In this document: positions 5,764-8,116 of the stretch, one piece after another
How positions within the stretch are numbered: position 1 is the stretch's first letter
How the letters are laid out: each line of letters begins with the position of its first letter
From: Trueperaceae bacterium
GTDB taxonomy: Bacteria; Deinococcota; Deinococci; Deinococcales; Trueperaceae
DNA length: 8,116 nucleotides
NCBI GenBank assembly: GCA_024636105.1
Contig: JAGXHO010000204.1
Span: 1-8,116, forward strand
Direction: 5' to 3'
Program-made: the position numbers and the translations under genes
Notes under the pieces: generated by a model
Told to the model about the DNA's origin: nothing
The model's database searches: none
The model's input: only the letters and a program-made list of their open reading frames with translations

Positions 5764-6757
5764 ACGCGAGCGCATCGAGGATGCGCGGTCGGATCGCGGC
5801 CATCGCCTCGCCCAGCCCGCGCGCCGGCGCCGCCCCGACGTGGGGTGAGCACACGACGTTCGGCGCGCCGAGCAGCGGGTGGTCGTGCGGGACGGGTTCG
5901 AACGCGAAGACGTCGAGGCCGGCGCCACCCAGGTGGCCGGAGCGGAGCGCGGCGTCCAGCGCAGCCTCGTCGACGAGGCCACCGCGCGACACGTTGATCA
6001 ACAGGGCGCCCGGCTTCATGGCCGCCAAGCGCCGAGCATCGATCATGCGCTCGGTCTCGGGCGTATGGGGCAGGTGCAGGCTCAGGACGTCGACCTCGGC
6101 GATCAGGTCGTCGAGGGGGCGGTACGCGACGCCGAGTTCGGCCTCCAGGTCCGGCGCCAGGCGCGTGCGCTGGAAGTAGCGGACATCGGCACCGAAGGCG
6201 CGCACCCGCGAAGCGAACGCGCGGCCGATGTCGCCGAGGCCGACGACGCCGACGGTGGCGCCGTACAGAGTCCGCAGGCCCTCCATCGGCATCCACTGGA
6301 AACCGTGCTGCACCTCGCTCGTGGGTTGCGGCGCGCGCTCGGTCGCGCGGTACGCGCCGGTCGTGGTGGCCACATGGCCGTCGACCACCCGCCGGGTGAG
6401 CGCCAAGAGCAGCGCGAGCGCCTGCTCGGCGACCGCGACGTTGCCCAGGCTCGGGGTGGCGTGCAGCGGAACGCCGCGCGCCTCGGCCCAGGCCACGACC
6501 TCCGGTTGCGGGACGCCGCCGAGGTGCTGCACGGACCGCAGCCGCGTCGCGCCGGCGAGGAAGGCGGCCGGGACCTTGCGACGCCGCGTCACGAGCACGT
6601 CGGCGTCGGGCGCCCACGCGATCAGCTCGGCGTCGTCGAAGCCGCTGGCGATGCGCACGGTCCACGCGGGCTCGGCGAGCGCCTCGCGGATGGCGGCCTC
6701 GTAGGCCGGCCGGCTCGGGTCGGCGACGACGATCACCGCTTCCGATGGGCCGGTCAC
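5762..6757 (-). CDS. D-isomer-specific 2-hydroxyacid dehydrogenase
   Basis: This 331-residue protein is the family's usual length. It interconverts 2-oxoacids and D-2-hydroxyacids with NAD(P)H. The Rossmann domain carries GLGDIG at 173-178. The catalytic residues are present: Arg258 in NVSRGGLVDE, Glu287 in DVFAFEP, and His306 in SPHVGA. The N-terminal half shows the substrate-loop region (HLGGVPQPEV, 78-87) and TPSLGNVAVAEQAL (101-114), matching the family's P-G-x-N-A-x-A-V-A-E segment. After strand beta-B the sequence is YFQRTR (194-199), with no acidic residue where NAD-specific enzymes have Asp, which favours NADPH (inference). The start is GTG at 6757, overlapping the aminotransferase TGA as GTGA, with AGGAGG (6762-6767) 4 nt upstream. 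It may reduce the 2-oxoacid made by the adjacent aminotransferase, or oxidise a hydroxyacid to supply it. Confidence 0.93.
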   Translation of the reverse strand: MTGPSEAVIVVADPSRPAYEAAIREALAEPAWTVRIASGFDDAELIAWAPDADVLVTRRRKVPAAFLAGATRLRSVQHLGGVPQPEVVAWAEARGVPLHATPSLGNVAVAEQALALLLALTRRVVDGHVATTTGAYRATERAPQPTSEVQHGFQWMPMEGLRTLYGATVGVVGLGDIGRAFASRVRAFGADVRYFQRTRLAPDLEAELGVAYRPLDDLIAEVDVLSLHLPHTPETERMIDARRLAAMKPGALLINVSRGGLVDEAALDAALRSGHLGGAGLDVFAFEPVPHDHPLLGAPNVVCSPHVGAAPARGLGEAMAAIRPRILDALA

Positions 6758-7929
6758 CCGCCCTCCTGGAACGCGCGCACCTCGCCGGCCACGCGGTCGA
6801 CCTGTTCGACCGTCATCCCCGGGTAGATCGGCAAGCACAGGATCCGCAACGCCTGCGCCTCGGCGACCGGGAACGTGCCGGGGCCGCCGATGCCTCCGTC
6901 GGCGTACACGGGCTGGAGGTGCACCGGCGGCGCGTAGAGCACCGACGAGGTGATCCCCCGCGCCCGCAGGTGCGCCCGCAGCGCGTCGCGCCGGTCGACC
7001 AGGATCGTGTAGTTGCGCCAGGCGGACACGGTGCCTGCGGGGCGGCCGGGGCGCTCGACGCCGGGCACGTCGGCCAGGGCCGCGTCGTAGCGATCGGCGA
7101 CCGCGCGCCGCAGCGCGCCCCAGTCGTCGAGCCTCCGGAACTTGGCGTGCACGACGGCGGCGTTCAGGCCGTCGATCTTGAGGTTGTAGCCCTCGGCGAC
7201 GTGCACCTGGCCGGGGAGCAGGTGGCGCTCGGCGATCGGCAGGTCCTGCACGTCGGGGTCGAGGCCGTAGCCGCGCAGCAGGCGCATGCGGCGGGCGACG
7301 CCCGCGTCCTTCACGAGCGCAAGGCCACCGTTGCCCAGGCCGCCCATCACCTTGCGCGGCGCGAAGCTGAAGAAGCCGCCGTCGCCGAAGGTCCCGGCGG
7401 GTTCGCCGTCGACCGAGGCGCCGAGCGCGAGCGCAGCGTCCTCGAGCAACAGCAGGCCGTGTGCGTCGGCGAGCGCGCGCAGCGGCGCCATGGCCGCCGG
7501 CTGGCCGTACAGGTGGACCGGCAGGAGCGCCTTCGTCCGCTTCGTGATCGCCCGGGCGGCGGCGTCCGGGTCGAGGTGGAAGGTGCCGGGGGCGACGTCG
7601 GCGAGCACGAAACGCGCGCCCACGTGGCTGATCGCCGCGGTCGTGGCAAGGTCGCTGTTCGGCACCGTCACGACCTCGTCGCCCGGCCCGATCCCCCACG
7701 CCCGCAGCAGCAGCGCCTGCGCCGCGAGGCCCGACTGGGCGGTCACCGCGTGCCACGGCGGGCCGAAGCGCGCCTCGAAGGCGTGCTCGAGATCGTGGGC
7801 GAAGCCGGCGCCATCGCACGTGGGATCCTCGGTCAGGGTCTTGAACGCCGTGTCGATCTCGGCGCGCACCTCGCGGTGCTGCCAGGCGACGTCGGTCAGC
7901 GGGATGGCGTCGAGCACGCGGTCGCTCAC
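6754..7929 (-). CDS. DegT/DnrJ/EryC1/StrS-family PLP aminotransferase
   Basis: This 391-residue protein is the normal length for this fold-type I family. TAQSGLAAQALLLRAWGIGPGDEV (63-86) is the cofactor phosphate-binding and GIGPGDEV signature. VHLYGQPA lies at 138-145. LLLLEDAALALGAS contains Asp164, which pairs with the pyridine nitrogen. Lys193 in FFSFAPRKVMGGLGNGG forms the Schiff base. Known members aminate keto-sugars or cyclitols with glutamate or glutamine, but here there are no sugar-nucleotide genes, and the neighbours are an opine dehydrogenase and a 2-hydroxyacid dehydrogenase. An amino-acid-type substrate is therefore possible (inference). The usual S-F-H/N-x-x-K is S-F-A-P-R-K. 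The start is GTG at 7929 in a GTGA overlap, with GGGGAG 3 nt upstream. Confidence 0.9.
   Translation of the reverse strand: MSDRVLDAIPLTDVAWQHREVRAEIDTAFKTLTEDPTCDGAGFAHDLEHAFEARFGPPWHAVTAQSGLAAQALLLRAWGIGPGDEVVTVPNSDLATTAAISHVGARFVLADVAPGTFHLDPDAAARAITKRTKALLPVHLYGQPAAMAPLRALADAHGLLLLEDAALALGASVDGEPAGTFGDGGFFSFAPRKVMGGLGNGGLALVKDAGVARRMRLLRGYGLDPDVQDLPIAERHLLPGQVHVAEGYNLKIDGLNAAVVHAKFRRLDDWGALRRAVADRYDAALADVPGVERPGRPAGTVSAWRNYTILVDRRDALRAHLRARGITSSVLYAPPVHLQPVYADGGIGGPGTFPVAEAQALRILCLPIYPGMTVEQVDRVAGEVRAFQEGG
6762..6767 (-). promoter_or_regulatory. Ribosome binding site of the D-2-hydroxyacid dehydrogenase gene
   Basis: A perfect AGGAGG, read on the minus strand, lies 4 nt before the GTG at 6757. 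It lies inside the 3' end of the aminotransferase gene and decides the GTG start. No in-frame ATG occurs before the substrate domain begins. Confidence 0.8.
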
Positions 7930-8116
7930 ACGCTCCCCGTGCGCGCGAAGGCGCGCATGGCCGCGGCGTCCATCCCGACCAGGCCGAGCGCCTCGAGCGT
8001 CCGTCCGCTCGCGCGGAAATCCGTGCCCGACACCGCCCCCACCACGTCGATCAATCCGTTCGTGACCGGCATGGGGATGCCCAGCGCGGCACCGATCGCG
8101 GCGACGGGCACCAGAC
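7926..8116 (-). CDS. Octopine/nopaline-type (opine) dehydrogenase, C-terminal fragment
   Basis: Only the last 62 residues are present; the 5' end lies beyond the right edge. The fragment reads LVPVAAIGAALGIPMPVT, then an Ala/Val/Gly helix, TDFRASGRTLEALGL at about 36-50, and a short tail. The combination 'GL-V-P-x-A-x-x-G-x-x-x-G-I/V-P-x-P-V' followed by 'D-F-R-x-x-G-R-T-L-E-x-L-G-L' is, from memory, the C-terminus of the NAD/NADP octopine/nopaline dehydrogenase family, which reductively joins a 2-oxoacid to an amino acid or runs the reverse reaction. The GTG near 8111 is unlikely to be the true start because the frame stays open to the edge and the domain is plainly incomplete. The TGA overlaps the aminotransferase GTG, so the two genes are probably co-translated. 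Confidence 0.75.
   Translation of the reverse strand, partial: LVPVAAIGAALGIPMPVTNGLIDVVGAVSGTDFRASGRTLEALGLVGMDAAAMRAFARTGSV

Noticed and set aside
4325..5848. Plus-strand open frame (507 codons) opposite the M20 amidase gene
   Set aside because: It is antisense to an enzyme with all metal ligands intact; its composition is Arg/Gly/His/Ala-rich and no motif was found.
5762..7819. A single 685-residue minus-strand protein covering the aminotransferase and dehydrogenase genes
   Set aside because: The first half is the aminotransferase gene read in the wrong frame. The real dehydrogenase begins at GTG 6757 with AGGAGG upstream, and the aminotransferase is complete in its own frame to 6754.

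Overview
The window comes from a very GC-rich bacterial chromosome (roughly 70% G+C by eye). It has tightly packed genes, clear AGGAGG-type ribosome binding sites, and frequent GTG or TTG starts. No ribosomal or other phylogenetic marker is present. Actinomycetota, Chloroflexota, Deinococcota or a high-GC proteobacterium would all fit, and I cannot choose between them from sequence alone. I see no mobile element, CRISPR array, tRNA or rRNA.

Left part (1-1016): a short divergent intergenic region separates the 5' end of an FAD-dependent oxidoreductase (minus strand, cut by the window edge) from an isochorismatase-fold cysteine hydrolase (plus strand, 309-1016). Between them lies a symmetric bidirectional promoter. 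Two TTGACG boxes face each other, each 17 bp from overlapping -10 hexamers, all centred on base 224.

Right part (1038-8116): one minus-strand gene train of eight genes, entered from the right edge. In transcription order these are: the C-terminus of an octopine/nopaline-type (opine) dehydrogenase; a DegT/DnrJ-family PLP aminotransferase; a D-2-hydroxyacid dehydrogenase; an unrecognised 50-residue protein; an M20 amidase of the N-carbamoyl-amino-acid hydrolase/allantoate amidohydrolase type; a DUF885-like HExxPGH putative metallohydrolase; an ATZ/TRZ-like amidohydrolase with an altered metal motif; and a GNAT acetyltransferase. Five of the seven junctions are 4-bp NTGA stop/start overlaps and the other two are 10-nt gaps. 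This is almost certainly one operon with translational coupling, and its promoter lies outside the window. The train ends convergently against the isochorismatase gene, with 21 bp between the two stop codons.

Functional picture (inference): the set combines two or three C-N hydrolases (M20 amidase, amidohydrolase, isochorismatase-like amidase), a possible peptidase, an aminotransferase, a 2-oxoacid reductase and an imine-forming or imine-cleaving opine dehydrogenase. That fits processing of an N-substituted amino acid (N-carbamoyl, N-acyl or N-carboxyalkyl) rather than a standard pathway I can name. Whether it is catabolic or biosynthetic, and what the substrate is, cannot be decided here.
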